Shown piece by piece: positions 37,611-49,280 of a stretch of 57,693 bases of DNA. The DNA is from an uncultured Oxalobacteraceae bacterium. Its GTDB lineage: Bacteria; Pseudomonadota; Gammaproteobacteria; Burkholderiales; Burkholderiaceae. The notes beneath the pieces are model-generated. The model was not told the origin of the DNA, did no database searches, and saw nothing but the letters and a program-made list of their open reading frames with translations. Each line of letters starts with the position of its first letter. The stretch's first letter is position 1. Both the position numbers and the translations under genes were made by a program. The stretch lies in assembly GCA_946480015.1 (NCBI GenBank), contig CAMLIL010000025.1:1-57693 (forward strand), given 5' to 3'.

Positions 37611-40199
37611 TTACACCTTCAGCGCATCGAGCAGGTCGGTCTCGAGCTGCAGCTGGGTGCGCGCGTTGTTGAGCGCCTGGCCATCGATCAGGAACACGTC
37701 TTCCACCCGCTCGCCCAGGGTCATGATCTTGGCCGTGTGCAGATTGATGCGGTAGCGCGCCAGCACGTTGGCGATCGCGTACAGCAGCCCGTTTCGGTCG
37801 TTTGCGGCAATCGACAGCAGGTAGTACTGGCCCTTGTCGTCGGGGCGCAGGTCCACCGTCGGCGCGAACGGAAAGGTGCGCGACAGGCGCGAGAGCCGGC
37901 CACGGGTGGGCGCCGCCAGCGGCGCCTGCGATGTCAGCAGCTCGCACACCTCGTGCTCGATCAGGTTGATGATGTCGCGGTAGCTCTTGGCGAAGTTCTG
38001 CTCGGTGACCAGGAAGGTATCGAGCGCGTACCCGTGCCTGGTGGTATGGATCTTGGCGTCGAGGATGCTGAAGTTCTTGCGGTCGAAGTAGCTGCAGATG
38101 CGCGCGAACAGGTCGGGCTGGTCCTTGATATAGACCGCCACCTGCAAGCCTTCGCCGATCGGCGCCAGGCGGCAGCGCACCACCGGCGCCTCGCTGTCCA
38201 GGCGGTCCCACAGGGCGCGTGTCTGCCAGGCGATGTCGGATGCTTCGTGCCGCAGGAAGTAGGCCATGTCGAGCTGTTTCCACAGCTTTTCGTGCGCGTC
38301 GGCCGGCAGGCCGTACAGGCGCAGCGTGGCCAGGGCTTCTTCCTGGCGGTTCTTCAGTTCGCGGTCGGCCGAATGCGGTTCGCCGCCGAGCACGCGCAGG
38401 GTTATGCGGTACAGGTCTTCGAGCAGCTTGGCCTTCCAGGCATTCCATACCTTGGGGCTGGTGCCGCGGATGTCGGCCACCGTCAGCAGGTACAGCGCGG
38501 TCAGGTGGCGCTCGTCCTTGACCAGCCTGGCGAACGACTCGATCACGTCGGGATCGGACAGGTCGTGCTTCTGCGCGACGGTCGACATGGTCAGGTGATG
38601 CTCGACCAGGAACACCACCAGCTCGCTGTCTTCCGGTCCGATCGAGTGGTCTTCGCAGAACTGTGCCGCGTCGACGGTGCCGAGCTTGGAGTGATCGCCG
38701 CCGCGGCCCTTGGCGATGTCGTGGAACAGGGCGGCCACGTACAGCAGCCAGCGGCGCGGGAAGTTCGAGATCAGCTGGCTGCAGAACGGATACTCGTGCG
38801 CGTGCTCGCTCATGGTGAAGCGGCGCATGTTGCGCACCACCATCATGATGTGCTGGTCGACGGTATAGACGTGGAACAGGTCGTGCTGCATCTGGCCGAC
38901 GATGCGGCGGAAGTTGGGCAGGTAGCGCCCCAGCACGCTGGTGTCGTTCATGCGCCGCAGCGCGTGCACCAGGCCGACCGGCGCCTGCAGGATGCGCAGG
39001 AACAGCGCGCGGTTGCGCGGGTCTTCGCGGAAGCGCTGGTCGATCTCGAAGCGCGCGTGCCACAGTGCGCGCAGGGTACGCGCCGTCATGCCCTTCAGGT
39101 GCGGGTGCTCGGTCATTATCAGGAACACTTCCAGCACCGCCGACGGCGTGGCCATGAAGGTGTCGTCCTGGGCGATGTCGATGAAGCCGTTGACGTCGTT
39201 GAAGCGCTCGTTCAGGGCCACCGCTTCGCACGGCTGCGGGAACAGCTGCGCCTCGATATTCTGCAGCAGGATGCTGTTGAGCTGCGTGACCGTCTTGGCG
39301 GCCAGGTAGTAGCGCTGCATCAGGTATTCGCTGGCGCGGCGCGCGTTCAGGCCTTCGCCGGTGGTCTTCAGGCCGAAGGTTTCGGCGATCGGCGTCTGCA
39401 CGTCGAACACCAGGCGGTCTTCGCGGCGGTTGGTCTGCAGGTGCAGGCGCACGCGGATGTCCTTGAAGGCGCGCTCTTTCTCCATCAGCTGGCGCGCTTC
39501 GGTCTGGGTGATCAGGCCGCGCGTGGCGAGCTGGCCCCAGGAACTGGCCAGGCCGGCGGCCTTGGCCACCCACAGGATCACCTGCAGGTCGCGCAGCCCG
39601 CCCGGGCTTTCCTTGCAGTTCGGCTCCAGGCTGAAGGCGGTGTCTTCGTACTTGGCGTGGCGCAGGCGCATTTCCGCGGTCTTGGCGTGGAAGAAGGCTT
39701 GCGGGTCCATGGCCGCGTCGTAGCGCGCCTGCAGGGTGGCGAACAGTTCGGCGTTGCCGTGGATGAGGCGCGCTTCCAGCAGGCTGGTTTGCACGGTGAT
39801 GTCGGCCTGCGCCTCGCTCATGCATTCGTCGACCGTGCGGATGCTGTGGCCAATTTCCAGGCCCAGGTCCCACAGCAGCTGCACCATTTCTTCCAGATCC
39901 TTCTGGAGCGCGGCATCGGGCGGCGCGGCCAGCAGAATCAGGATGTCGACGTCGGACTGCGGGAACAGCTCGCCCCGTCCATAGCCGCCCACGGCCACCA
40001 GGGCCGCGCTGTCGGGCAGGCCGACCAGGTTCCACGCCGCCGACAGCACCATGTCGACACTCTGGCGCAGGCCGCGCAGCAGTTTTTCCGGCTTGCCGTC
40101 TTCGCGGAAGGCGGTGATCAGCGCGAGACGGTTGGCCTTGAGCTGCTGCTTGAGCAGGTCGCGCGGCTGGAATTTGGTGGCGGCGGGAACGGACGACAT
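37611..40199 (-). CDS. glnD: [Protein-PII] uridylyltransferase/uridylyl-removing enzyme
   Basis: The 862-residue enzyme senses glutamine and uridylylates or deuridylylates PII. The nucleotidyltransferase motif [19 protein letters not shown] appears near residue 70-90, an HD hydrolase domain with [16 protein letters not shown] near 495, and two C-terminal ACT domains ([16 protein letters not shown] and [17 protein letters not shown]). Length is normal. It starts 4 bases after the map stop, so map-glnD form an operon, as is common in proteobacteria near rpsB. Confidence 0.96.
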   Translation of the reverse strand: MSSVPAATKFQPRDLLKQQLKANRLALITAFREDGKPEKLLRGLRQSVDMVLSAAWNLVGLPDSAALVAVGGYGRGELFPQSDVDILILLAAPPDAALQKDLEEMVQLLWDLGLEIGHSIRTVDECMSEAQADITVQTSLLEARLIHGNAELFATLQARYDAAMDPQAFFHAKTAEMRLRHAKYEDTAFSLEPNCKESPGGLRDLQVILWVAKAAGLASSWGQLATRGLITQTEARQLMEKERAFKDIRVRLHLQTNRREDRLVFDVQTPIAETFGLKTTGEGLNARRASEYLMQRYYLAAKTVTQLNSILLQNIEAQLFPQPCEAVALNERFNDVNGFIDIAQDDTFMATPSAVLEVFLIMTEHPHLKGMTARTLRALWHARFEIDQRFREDPRNRALFLRILQAPVGLVHALRRMNDTSVLGRYLPNFRRIVGQMQHDLFHVYTVDQHIMMVVRNMRRFTMSEHAHEYPFCSQLISNFPRRWLLYVAALFHDIAKGRGGDHSKLGTVDAAQFCEDHSIGPEDSELVVFLVEHHLTMSTVAQKHDLSDPDVIESFARLVKDERHLTALYLLTVADIRGTSPKVWNAWKAKLLEDLYRITLRVLGGEPHSADRELKNRQEEALATLRLYGLPADAHEKLWKQLDMAYFLRHEASDIAWQTRALWDRLDSEAPVVRCRLAPIGEGLQVAVYIKDQPDLFARICSYFDRKNFSILDAKIHTTRHGYALDTFLVTEQNFAKSYRDIINLIEHEVCELLTSQAPLAAPTRGRLSRLSRTFPFAPTVDLRPDDKGQYYLLSIAANDRNGLLYAIANVLARYRINLHTAKIMTLGERVEDVFLIDGQALNNARTQLQLETDLLDALKV

Positions 40200-40203
40200 G
40201 GTG

Positions 40204-41031
40204 TTACGCGGCCACGGCCTGGGTCGGCTGGCCGATGATGGCCGGCGGCGGCGGCGTGCCGGCCGAGGTGGTCAGCACTTCGTAGCCGGTTTCGGTGACG
40301 AGGATGGTGTGCTCCCACTGCGCCGACAGGCTGCGGTCCTTGGTTTTGATGGTCCAGCCGTCGCCCATTTCGCGGATCTCGCGGCGGCCGGCGTTGATCA
40401 TCGGCTCGATCGTGAAGATCATGCCCGCCTGGAGCATTTCCAGGGTGCCGGGTTTGCCGTAGTGCAGCACCTGCGGTTCCTCGTGGAAGACCTTGCCGAT
40501 GCCATGGCCGCAGAATTCGCGCACCACGCTGTAGCCGTGCCGTTCGGCGTGCTGCTGGATCACGTAGCCGATATCGCCCAGGTAGGCGCCCGGCTTGACC
40601 TTGGCAATGCCCAGCCACATGCATTCATAGGTCACTTCCGCCAGGCGCCGTGCCAGGATCGACGGTTCGCCCACGAAAAACATGCGGCTGTTGTCGCCGT
40701 GGTAGCCATCCTTGATGACGGTGATGTCGAGATTGACCACGTCGCCATTCTTGAGCACCTTGTCGCCCGGAATGCCGTGGCAGATCACATCGTTGACCGA
40801 GGTGCAGATCGACTTGGGGTAGGGCGTGTAGCCGGGCGGGCAATAGTTCAGCGGGGCGGGAATGGTGCCCTGGACATTGACCATGTACTCATGGCAGAGG
40901 CGATCCAGTTCGCCCGTGGTGACGCCCGGCTTGACGAAGGGGGTGATGTAATCGAGCACTTCGGCGCCCAGACGGCCGGCCACGCGCATGCCTTCGATGT
41001 CGGCAGGGGATTTGATCGAGATGGAGGACAT
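40204..41031 (-). CDS. map: Methionine aminopeptidase, type I
   Basis: The 275-residue metallopeptidase removes initiator methionine after deformylation. Seen are [32 protein letters not shown] (metal Asp residues), [16 protein letters not shown] (catalytic and ligand His) and FTIEPMI plus [11 protein letters not shown] (metal Glu residues). The ATG at 41031 gives the usual N-terminus [19 protein letters not shown]; the longer frame to 41103 is rejected. It diverges from rpsB, the classical arrangement. Confidence 0.96.
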   Translation of the reverse strand: MSSISIKSPADIEGMRVAGRLGAEVLDYITPFVKPGVTTGELDRLCHEYMVNVQGTIPAPLNYCPPGYTPYPKSICTSVNDVICHGIPGDKVLKNGDVVNLDITVIKDGYHGDNSRMFFVGEPSILARRLAEVTYECMWLGIAKVKPGAYLGDIGYVIQQHAERHGYSVVREFCGHGIGKVFHEEPQVLHYGKPGTLEMLQAGMIFTIEPMINAGRREIREMGDGWTIKTKDRSLSAQWEHTILVTETGYEVLTTSAGTPPPPAIIGQPTQAVAA

Positions 41032-41151
41032 AGATTCGCAATCTGCAAAAAACGATGGGTTGGCCGGCGCGCCGGGGCGCCGGCCCGGATAGTAGGAAGC
41101 CATTATAAGGGATGTGGCCCGCGCTGGTCCGGGGCAGGGAGGAAGGCCGGT

Positions 41152-41358
41152 TCAGAGCTCGCGCCGGCGGCGCTGGCCGTCGTGCTGGACGATGCGCCGG
41201 GCAATGGCGGGCGGGATGTCGGTCAGGGGTAAATATTGCCGCGTGGCAGCTCTTCCAAACACATTCATGTAAATCAGCGCGACCTCGACCGCGGCAGCGG
41301 TAGCCAGGTCGATGCGGCGGTCGTACAGGTTGCGGCTGCGGATGGTGTCGCGCTGCAT
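41152..41358 (-). CDS. Small conserved-looking hypothetical protein
   Basis: The 68-residue product begins MQRDTIRSRNLYDRRIDLAT and has a hydrophobic helix (AAAVEVALIYMNVFG) and a basic C-terminus (DGQRRRREL). AGGA lies before the ATG at 41358. Longer in-frame starts reach into the rpsB promoter and are rejected. No domain is recognised. It lies between map and rpsB. Confidence 0.5.
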   Translation of the reverse strand: MQRDTIRSRNLYDRRIDLATAAAVEVALIYMNVFGRAATRQYLPLTDIPPAIARRIVQHDGQRRRREL

Positions 41359-41506
41359 GAAATTCCTGGCTGGACGGGTTAAAGGGGCTCTGCCGTATGC
41401 AAAAGTCTGCGCTTTCTCGTCTATCATGCGGGGCCGGCGCGCACCGGTGTCGATCTGCGACAAAGCGCGCGCGGATAGGGGTGCTTCTGGAGCGGGGCGG
41501 CAACTC

Positions 41507-41535
41507 TTGAACAATCGGCCAAATCCGGTTAGAAT
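41507..41535 (+). promoter_or_regulatory. Sigma-70 promoter of the rpsB-tsf operon
   Basis: TTGAAC (41507-41512) and TAGAAT (41530-41535) are separated by exactly 17 bases. Transcription would start near 41542, giving a leader of about 125 bases before rpsB. Confidence 0.75.
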
Positions 41536-41604
41536 CTCGGGTTGCTCCGATCCGTTTTGAGCAATGTTGTCAAAGCAGTCCAAATCTTTTTTGAAAATCG
41601 CGAG

Positions 41605-41642
41605 TCCGGTCGCAAAGGGTGCCTGAATGGTGACTGACCGGA
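41605..41642 (+). promoter_or_regulatory. Hairpin in the rpsB leader
   Basis: TCCGGTC (41605-41611) and GACCGGA (41636-41642) can pair around a 24-base loop, ending 26 bases before the rpsB start codon. An S2 autoregulatory leader is known in other proteobacteria; equivalence here is inferred from position only. Apart from this and the promoter, the 310 bases between 41359 and rpsB hold no supported gene. Confidence 0.45.
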
Positions 41643-41668
41643 TTCCAGACCCAACCCTGGAGATTCAA

Positions 41669-42418
41669 ATGTCCGTAACGATGCGTGAAATGCTGGAAGC
41701 CGGTGTCCACTTCGGTCACCAAACCCGTTTTTGGAATCCCAAGATGGCGCCGTTCATCTTCGGTCACCGCAACAAGATCCATATCATCAACTTGGAAAAG
41801 ACGATGGGTATGTATCAGGAAGCGATGAAAACCATCAAGCAAGTCGCTGCCAACCGCGGCACCATCCTGCTGGTCGGCACCAAGCGCCAGGCGCGCGACA
41901 TCATCGCCGCTGAAGCGCAGCGCGCTGGCGTGCCTTACGTCGACCAGCGCTGGCTGGGCGGCATGCTGACCAACTTCAAGACCATCAAGACCTCGATCAA
42001 GCGCCTGAAAGACATGGAAGCCCAGGTCGAAGACGGTTCGGTCGAGAAGCTGTCGAAAAAAGAAGCTCTGATGTTCCAACGCGAAATGGTCAAGCTGCAA
42101 AAGTCCATCGGCGGCATCAAGGAAATGAATGGCGTTCCTGACGCAATCTTCGTCGTCGACGTCGGCTACCACAAAGGCGCGATCACCGAAGCCGGCAAGC
42201 TGGGCATCCCGGTCATCGGCGTGGTCGATACCAACCACTCGCCAGAAGGCGTGACCCACGTCATCCCGGGCAACGACGACTCGTCCAAAGCCATCACCCT
42301 GTACGCACGCGGCGTGGCCGATGCGATCCTGGAAGGCCGTGCCAACGCCACCAACGATATCGTTGAAATGGTTAAAGCGTCGGGCGACGACTTCGTCGAA
42401 GTGTCCGAGCAGGCTTAA
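41669..42418 (+). CDS. rpsB: 30S ribosomal protein S2
   Basis: The 249-residue protein has the S2 signatures [37 protein letters not shown] and [20 protein letters not shown]. The ATG at 41669 follows GGAG at proper distance; the in-frame ATG at 41627 lies inside the leader. It is the first gene of the rpsB-tsf unit. Confidence 0.97.
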   Translation: MSVTMREMLEAGVHFGHQTRFWNPKMAPFIFGHRNKIHIINLEKTMGMYQEAMKTIKQVAANRGTILLVGTKRQARDIIAAEAQRAGVPYVDQRWLGGMLTNFKTIKTSIKRLKDMEAQVEDGSVEKLSKKEALMFQREMVKLQKSIGGIKEMNGVPDAIFVVDVGYHKGAITEAGKLGIPVIGVVDTNHSPEGVTHVIPGNDDSSKAITLYARGVADAILEGRANATNDIVEMVKASGDDFVEVSEQA

Positions 42419-42425
42419 TCGGCCG

Positions 42426-42481
42426 GCAGCTTCGGCTGCGAGGCAGGAAGAAAAAAGGGTGGCGTCTGCCCCCTTTTTTTT
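42426..42481 (+). terminator. Hairpins and T-tract between rpsB and tsf
   Basis: A UUCG-capped hairpin (GCAGC, TTCG, GCTGC at 42426-42439) is followed by a long stem: AAAAAAGGG (42451-42459) pairs with CCCTTTTTT (42471-42479), with an inner GGC/GCC stem and a T-tract. This is a rho-independent terminator, or attenuator since tsf follows 45 bases later. Confidence 0.85.
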
Positions 42482-42525
42482 AAACCGAATACGTTAGACG
42501 TTCAACATTTAGTTAGGAGAAACAC

Positions 42526-43437
42526 ATGGCAGCGATTACTGCAGCGATGGTAGGCGAACTGCGCGGCAAGACCGACGCACCTATGATGGAATGCAAGAAA
42601 GCCCTGACCGAAGCCGAAGGCGATATGGCCCGTGCGGAAGAGATTCTGCGCGTAAAACTCGGCGGCAAGGCATCGAAAGCGTCGTCGCGTATCACCGCCG
42701 AAGGCGTGGTGTCGGCGTACATTTCGGGTAACGTGGGCGCGCTGGTGGAAATCAACAGCGAAACCGACTTCGTGGCCAAGAACGACGACTTCCTGGCCCT
42801 GGCCGCCAACGCCGCCAAGCTGGTCGTGGAAAACAACCCGGCCGACGTGGCTGCCCTGCTGGCCCTGCCAGCCGGCGACGGCAAGACCCTGGACGAAGTG
42901 CGCACCGCACTGATCGGCAAAATCGGCGAAAATATGTCGATCCGCCGCTTCCAGCGTTTCGAAACCACCGGCAAGCTGGCTTCCTACCTGCACGGCACCC
43001 GGATCGGCGTGATCGTCGACTTCGACGGCGCCGACGAGCAAGTCGGTAAGGATGTCGCCATGCACATCGCCGCGATGAAGCCTGTGGCGCTGTCGTCCGA
43101 GCAGGTGCCTGCCGAACTGATCGAGAAAGAGCGTTCGGTTGCCCAGCTCAAAGCCCAGGAAGACGCCGACAAGGCCGCCGCCGAAGGCAAGCCGGCCCAG
43201 TCGCCTGAAATCCTGGCCAAGCGCCTGGAAGGTTCGGTTCAGAAGTACCTGAAAGAAGTGTCGCTGCTGAACCAGGCATTCGTGAAGAACGACAAGCAAT
43301 CGATCGAGCAAATGCTGAAAGCCGCCAACACCACCGTGAAAGCGTTCACGATGTATGTGGTGGGTGAAGGGATCGAGAAGAAGCAGGACGATTTCGCTGC
43401 CGAAGTCGCAGCGCAAATGGCTGCTTCGAAGCAGTAA
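42526..43437 (+). CDS. tsf: Elongation factor Ts
   Basis: The 303-residue nucleotide exchange factor for EF-Tu starts with the UBA-like domain ([20 protein letters not shown]), followed by [14 protein letters not shown] and [21 protein letters not shown] precedes the ATG. It follows rpsB across an attenuator-type terminator and ends just before another terminator. Confidence 0.97.
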   Translation: MAAITAAMVGELRGKTDAPMMECKKALTEAEGDMARAEEILRVKLGGKASKASSRITAEGVVSAYISGNVGALVEINSETDFVAKNDDFLALAANAAKLVVENNPADVAALLALPAGDGKTLDEVRTALIGKIGENMSIRRFQRFETTGKLASYLHGTRIGVIVDFDGADEQVGKDVAMHIAAMKPVALSSEQVPAELIEKERSVAQLKAQEDADKAAAEGKPAQSPEILAKRLEGSVQKYLKEVSLLNQAFVKNDKQSIEQMLKAANTTVKAFTMYVVGEGIEKKQDDFAAEVAAQMAASKQ

Positions 43438-43446
43438 GTTGGAAAG

Positions 43447-43469
43447 CGGGCCGCAAGGCCCGTTTTTTT
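43447..43469 (+). terminator. Rho-independent terminator after tsf
   Basis: CGGGCC (43447-43452), a GCAA loop and GGCCCG (43457-43462) are followed by seven T residues. Confidence 0.92.
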
Positions 43470-43550
43470 AATGTGCGCGGCGCGCGCCTCGCGCTGCGCA
43501 CGGCAGTACCCGAATACAAACGCAAACCGTCACTTTTCTAGGAGCCCTCC

Positions 43551-44267
43551 ATGTCGAAACCAGCCTACAAACGCGTACTCCTGAAATTGTCTGGCGAGGC
43601 GCTGATGGGCGATGACCCGTATGGCATCAACCGCGGCACGATCGAGCGCATGGTCGCCGACGTGGCCGAAGTGGCCAAGCTGGGGGTGGAACTGGCGGTC
43701 GTGATTGGTGGCGGCAATATCTTCCGTGGCGTCGCGCCCGGTGCGCAGGGCATGGACCGCGCCACCGCCGATTACATGGGCATGCTGGCCACGGTGATGA
43801 ATGCGCTCGCGCTGGCCGATGCCATGCGCCATGTGGGCATTACCGCGCGCGTCATGTCGGCAATTTCCATTGAGCAAGTCGTTGAGCCCTATGTGCGCCC
43901 GAAAGCGCTGCAATACCTGGAAGAGGGCAAGGTCGTGGTGTTTGCCGCCGGTACCGGCAACCCCTTCTTTACCACCGACACCGCGGCCGCGCTGCGCGGC
44001 TCCGAGATCAGCGCCGAGATCGTCCTCAAGGCCACCAAGGTCGACGGCGTCTACACGGCCGATCCGAAGAAAGACCCGCACGCCACCCGCTACGAATCGA
44101 TTACCTTCGACGAAGCCATCGCCCAGCAGCTGCAGGTGATGGACGCGACCGCGTTCGCCCTGTGCCGCGACCAGAAGCTGCCGATCAAGGTGTTCTCGAT
44201 CGTCAAGCCAGGCGCCCTCAAGGCCGTGATCATGGGCGAGGACGAAGGTACACTGGTGCACGTTTAA
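43551..44267 (+). CDS. pyrH: UMP kinase
   Basis: The 238-residue hexameric kinase converts UMP to UDP. Signatures include [49 protein letters not shown] and [24 protein letters not shown] precedes the ATG. Gene order pyrH-frr-uppS is conserved in proteobacteria. Confidence 0.97.
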   Translation: MSKPAYKRVLLKLSGEALMGDDPYGINRGTIERMVADVAEVAKLGVELAVVIGGGNIFRGVAPGAQGMDRATADYMGMLATVMNALALADAMRHVGITARVMSAISIEQVVEPYVRPKALQYLEEGKVVVFAAGTGNPFFTTDTAAALRGSEISAEIVLKATKVDGVYTADPKKDPHATRYESITFDEAIAQQLQVMDATAFALCRDQKLPIKVFSIVKPGALKAVIMGEDEGTLVHV

Positions 44268-44313
44268 GATCTACCAACATTCATACATACATCGAACAAG
44301 CTAGGAGAGCAGC

Positions 44314-44874
44314 ATGACTATCGCTGACGTCAAGAAGAACGCGCAAGAGCGCATGGCCAAGTCGATCGAAACCTTACGGGCCGATCTGGCCAAGGTCCGT
44401 ACCGGCCGCGCCCATACCGGTATCCTCGACCATGTCACGGTTGAGTACTACGGCAACCCGACTCCGCTGAGCCAGGTCGCCAACCTGACCCTGATCGACG
44501 CGCGCACCATCGGCGTGCAGCCGTACGAAAAGAAGATGGCCGCCGCCATCGAAAAAGCGATCCGCGAGGCCGACCTGGGGCTCAATCCCGCCGCCCAGGG
44601 CGACCAGATCCGCGTGCCGACCCCGCCCCTGACCGAAGAGCGCCGCAAGGAAATGGTCAAGCTGGTCAAGAGCGAAGCCGAAGACGCCAAGATTGCGGTG
44701 CGCAACATCCGCCGCGATGCCAACGAGTCGCTCAAGAAAATGGTCAAGGACAAAGCCTGCTCGGAAGACGACGAGCGCCGCGCCTCCGACGAAATCCAGA
44801 AGCTGACCGACAAGTTCGTCGTCGATATCGACAAGCTGGTGACCGAGAAAGAGAAAGAAGTGCTGACGGTTTAA
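44314..44874 (+). CDS. frr: Ribosome recycling factor
   Basis: The 186-residue protein splits post-termination ribosomes with EF-G. It shows KTRTGRAH-like [14 protein letters not shown], the [14 protein letters not shown] loop, and [20 protein letters not shown] in the three-helix bundle. CTAGGAG precedes the ATG. It lies 46 bases after pyrH. Confidence 0.97.
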   Translation: MTIADVKKNAQERMAKSIETLRADLAKVRTGRAHTGILDHVTVEYYGNPTPLSQVANLTLIDARTIGVQPYEKKMAAAIEKAIREADLGLNPAAQGDQIRVPTPPLTEERRKEMVKLVKSEAEDAKIAVRNIRRDANESLKKMVKDKACSEDDERRASDEIQKLTDKFVVDIDKLVTEKEKEVLTV

Positions 44875-44885
44875 AATACCTTGGG

Positions 44886-44907
44886 GGACCTCGAAAAACC
44901 GAGGTCC
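44886..44907 (+). terminator. Hairpin after frr
   Basis: GGACCTCG (44886-44893) and CGAGGTCC (44900-44907) form a perfect 8-bp stem with an AAAAAC loop. No T-tract follows, so read-through is likely. Confidence 0.5.
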
Positions 44908-45032
44908 TCAAACATCTGCAACGACTGATTTGGTGAGCAACAAGTCTTGCGCTGACCGGCGGTGCCATGGCCCCCCGCGTGCGCGAGGTCGACGGGACAT
45001 GGAACGACGTATTAGGAATGACGGGGTCGCAT

Positions 45033-45058
45033 GCAAGGGAGTAATATAGCGCCCTTGC
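45033..45058 (+). promoter_or_regulatory. Hairpin in the uppS leader
   Basis: GCAAGGG (45033-45039) and CCCTTGC (45052-45058) form a 7-bp stem whose loop contains TAATAT, 25 bases before uppS. It could be a regulatory hairpin, or the TAATAT could be a -10 box; no matching -35 was found. Confidence 0.3.
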
Positions 45059-45083
45059 GCAGATCCCCATCAAGTCAGGATTT

Positions 45084-45832
<749 letters not shown>

Positions 45833-45833
<1 letters not shown>

Positions 45834-46666
45834 TGCTGAAAACCCGGATCATCACTGCGGTCCTCCTCCTCGTGGTACTGCTGGCAGTGCTGTTCGGCGG
45901 TTACTTCCCCGCTTTTGCCGCCGTGCTGCTGGTATTCCTGCTGGCCGCCGAAACCGAAGCCTTCCAGCTGTTCCAGTCCTCGCGCAAGCAGGCGCTGCTG
46001 ATCAGCGTGTTCTGGGTGGCCGCTTTCGCCTTCACCTTCCTGTACCGCGCGCAGACGCCGGCGGTCAATTTCTGGTTCGCGTTCTCCGCCATCATCTGGC
46101 TGCTGCGCTTCGTGCCCTCGCTCAAAGTCGGTTTGCCGCCACCTGACGGGCCGCGCAACACCATGGTCGGCAGCCTGTACGCCATTTCCATCGTGGCCTG
46201 CTTCGCCGCCATCGTGCTGTTCTACCGCCATTCGCCGGTGTACCTGCTGTCGGTGATGGCGCTGGTCTGGATTGCCGACATCGGCGCCTATTTCGCCGGC
46301 AAGGCCCTCGGCAAGAACAAGCTGGCGCCGTCGATCTCGCCAGGCAAATCGTGGGAGGGCGCCATCGGCGGCGGCATCGCCGTGCTGGTGCTGGCGAGCG
46401 CCTCGGTGCTGTCCGGCGCGCCGGCCCTGGCCGACACCTTCGCCGTGCACGTGCAGGCCAAGCTGGGCTGGGCCGCGCTGTTCGGCATCCTGGCCGTGCT
46501 GGTGGCCGCCAGCATCGTCGGCGACCTGTTTGAATCCCAATTGAAGCGCCGCGCCGGCGTCAAGGACAGCAGCAACCTGCTGCCCGGCCACGGCGGGGTG
46601 CTGGACCGCATCGACGCGCTGATTCCAGTGCTGCCGCTGGCGGCACTGATCCACAGCCAGCTGTAG
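45833..46666 (+). CDS. cdsA: Phosphatidate cytidylyltransferase
   Basis: The 277-residue integral membrane enzyme makes CDP-diacylglycerol from CTP and phosphatidate. There are about seven hydrophobic segments, then the C-terminal signature around [13 protein letters not shown] and [32 protein letters not shown]. The start is set by TGATG coupling with uppS. It sits in the conserved uppS-cdsA-dxr-rseP order. Confidence 0.95.
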
Positions 46667-46676
46667 GAAAGAGCAC

Positions 46677-47858
46677 ATGCAACGCATCACCATTCTTGGC
46701 GCCACCGGTTCGATCGGGGTCTCGACCCTCGACGTGCTGGCGCGCCACCCGGACAAATACCAGGTCTACGCGCTGACGGCGCATGCCAGGGTCGAGGAAC
46801 TGGCCGCCCAGTGCGTGCAGTTCAGGCCGGCGCGCGCGGTGGTCGGCACGGCCGAGGCGGCGGCGCGCCTGCGCGACCTGCTGCGCGGCCACGGTCTCGG
46901 CACCGACGTGGACTACGGCGAAGCGGCCCTGTGCGCGGTCGCCTCCAGCAGCAATACCGATACCGTGATGGCCGCCATCGTCGGCGCGGCCGGCCTGGCC
47001 CCGACCCTGGCGGCGGCCAGGGCGGGCAAGAAGGTCCTGCTGGCCAACAAGGAAGCGCTGGTCATGTCCGGCCAGCTGTTCATGGACGCGGTGCGCGAGC
47101 ACGGTGCCACCTTGCTGCCGATCGACAGCGAACACAATGCGATTTTCCAGTCGCTGCCGGCCACGTATGCACGCCAGCCCGGCCAGTCGGGCGTGGCCAA
47201 GATCGTGCTGACCGCGTCCGGCGGGCCGTTCCTGCACCGCGCCGTCGAGTCGCTCGACGCCGTCACCCCGGATCAGGCCTGCGCCCATCCTAATTGGGTC
47301 ATGGGCCGCAAGATCTCGGTCGATTCGGCCACGATGATGAACAAGGGCCTGGAAGTGATCGAGGCGCACTGGCTGTTCGGCGCACCGGCCGCGCTGATTG
47401 AAGTGGTGATCCACCCGCAAAGCGTGATCCATTCGATGGTCTCCTACATCGACGGCTCGGTCATTGCCGAACTGGGCAATCCGGACATGCGCACCCCGAT
47501 CGCCAACGCGCTGGCTTTCCCGGATCGGATCGAGTCGGGCGTGGCCCAGCTGGACCTGACCACCATCGGCCAGCTGCACTTCACCAAGCCGGACTTCCAG
47601 CGTTTCCCATGCCTGAAGCTGGCCTTCGACGCTTTGATCGCCGGCGGCACCGCCCCTGCGCTGCTCAACGCCGCCAATGAAGTGGCGGTGCAGGCCTTCC
47701 TGGACGAGCGCATCGGCTTTCGCGACATCGACCGCGTGATCGAACGGGTCATGCACGAGAACGGCCACGGCGCCGCCACCAGCATCGAGGCCGTCATGGC
47801 GCAGGATGCGCACGCGCGCGCGGCCGCCGCGCGCATCATCGCGGACATCGCCAGATGA
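46677..47858 (+). CDS. dxr: 1-deoxy-D-xylulose-5-phosphate reductoisomerase
   Basis: The 393-residue NADPH enzyme makes MEP, the committed step of the non-mevalonate isoprenoid pathway. The nucleotide-binding motif is [20 protein letters not shown] at the N-terminus; further signatures are [32 protein letters not shown] and [26 protein letters not shown] precedes the ATG. It supplies precursors to UppS encoded just upstream, and overlaps rseP by 4 bases. Confidence 0.97.
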   Translation: MQRITILGATGSIGVSTLDVLARHPDKYQVYALTAHARVEELAAQCVQFRPARAVVGTAEAAARLRDLLRGHGLGTDVDYGEAALCAVASSSNTDTVMAAIVGAAGLAPTLAAARAGKKVLLANKEALVMSGQLFMDAVREHGATLLPIDSEHNAIFQSLPATYARQPGQSGVAKIVLTASGGPFLHRAVESLDAVTPDQACAHPNWVMGRKISVDSATMMNKGLEVIEAHWLFGAPAALIEVVIHPQSVIHSMVSYIDGSVIAELGNPDMRTPIANALAFPDRIESGVAQLDLTTIGQLHFTKPDFQRFPCLKLAFDALIAGGTAPALLNAANEVAVQAFLDERIGFRDIDRVIERVMHENGHGAATSIEAVMAQDAHARAAAARIIADIAR

Positions 47859-49198
47859 ACCTGCTGCACACGGCCATCGCGTTTTTGCTGGCGCTCGGGC
47901 CGCTGATCATCTTCCACGAGCTGGGTCACTACTTGGTGGCGCGCCTGTGCGGGGTGAAGGTGCTGCGCTTCTCGCTCGGCATCGGCAAGGTGCTGTGGTC
48001 GCGTAAATTCGGCCCCGACCAGACCGAATGGGCCATCTCGGCGCTGCCGCTGGGCGGCTACGTCAAGATGCTGGACAACCGCGATCCCGCCACCGCGGCC
48101 ACCGATCCGCGCGACGCCGGCCGCGAATTCACCGGCAAGAGCGTGTGGCGCCGCATCGCCATCGTGGCGGCCGGCCCGATCGCCAACTTCGTGCTGGCGG
48201 TCCTGCTGTTCACCGGCCTGTATATGCATGGCATGCCCGAGCCGTCCACCCGCATCGGCTCCATGCCCGAGACCAGCGCGGCCTGGCAGGCCGGCCTGCG
48301 CGGCGGCGACAGGATCGTCGGCGTCAATGGCGGGCAAGTGGCCACCTGGTCGGAACTGCGCATGGAACTGATGGAAGCGGTGCTCGACAAGACCGATGCG
48401 CAGCTCGAAGTGGCGCAGGCGGGCGGTGGCCGCATCAGCGCCCAGCTGCCGGCCGGCACGCTGGCCAGGCTGGACGTGGAAAGCGACTTCCTGACCCAGC
48501 TGGGGCTGACTTTGCAGCGTCCGCCGGCGCGCATTGGCCGCGTCACGCCGGGCGGGGCGGCCGAACAGGCCGGACTGCGCCCGGACGACGTGGTGCTGGC
48601 GGTGGGCGAGCGGCCTGTTGGCGACGATCTGGCGCTGCGCGAAATCATCGTGGCATCGAACGGCCGCGCGCTGCCCATGACGGTGCAGCGCGGCGCCGAC
48701 CGGCTGGCGCTGACAATCACGCCGCGCATCGACCCGCAGGTCAAGCTGCCGCGCATCGGCGCGGAGCTGGGCGGTCCACCCGAAATGGTTACGCCCGCAT
48801 ACGGCCCCGTCGGCGCCCTGGCCAAGGCTGCGCAGTCGACCCATTACTGGTCGGTGATGCAGCTGAAAATGATCGGCAAGATGCTCACCGGCGAAGTCTC
48901 GCTCAAGAATGTCACCGGCCCGATCACCATCGCCGACTACGCCGGCCAGACCGCACGTGCCGGCGCGGTCGAATTCGTGCGCTTCATCGCCCTCGTGAGC
49001 ATCAGTCTGGGCGTGATGAATCTGTTACCAATTCCGGTTCTGGACGGTGGTCTTTTGCTGTATTATTCGCTGGAAGTTTTGACCGGGCGCCCCTTGCCCG
49101 CACGCGTTGGCGAGTATGCACAACGCGCCGGCGTGGGAATTTTGCTCATGCTGATGGCCCTCGCGGTCTTCAACGACGTCGCACGGCTGCTGTCATGA
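47855..49198 (+). CDS. rseP: Site-2 zinc protease RseP
   Basis: The 447-residue intramembrane metalloprotease has HELGH at residues 21-25 in the first membrane segment, two periplasmic PDZ domains (about 110-290), and the third-ligand motif [11 protein letters not shown] in a later segment. It cleaves the anti-sigma factor RseA after DegS and clears signal peptides. It lies directly before bamA, fitting its envelope-stress role. Confidence 0.95.
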   Translation: MNLLHTAIAFLLALGPLIIFHELGHYLVARLCGVKVLRFSLGIGKVLWSRKFGPDQTEWAISALPLGGYVKMLDNRDPATAATDPRDAGREFTGKSVWRRIAIVAAGPIANFVLAVLLFTGLYMHGMPEPSTRIGSMPETSAAWQAGLRGGDRIVGVNGGQVATWSELRMELMEAVLDKTDAQLEVAQAGGGRISAQLPAGTLARLDVESDFLTQLGLTLQRPPARIGRVTPGGAAEQAGLRPDDVVLAVGERPVGDDLALREIIVASNGRALPMTVQRGADRLALTITPRIDPQVKLPRIGAELGGPPEMVTPAYGPVGALAKAAQSTHYWSVMQLKMIGKMLTGEVSLKNVTGPITIADYAGQTARAGAVEFVRFIALVSISLGVMNLLPIPVLDGGLLLYYSLEVLTGRPLPARVGEYAQRAGVGILLMLMALAVFNDVARLLS

Positions 49199-49280
49199 CA
49201 GGCCTGCGCATTCCCGGACGAGGTGATGTTGGTGCGCGTTGCGCGCGGCCCGTCCCAAGATTGACCCAATGATTTAGCCA

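Noticed and set aside
37737..40238. 833-codon frame on the plus strand opposite glnD
   Set aside because: Shadow of glnD, with the same GC artefact.
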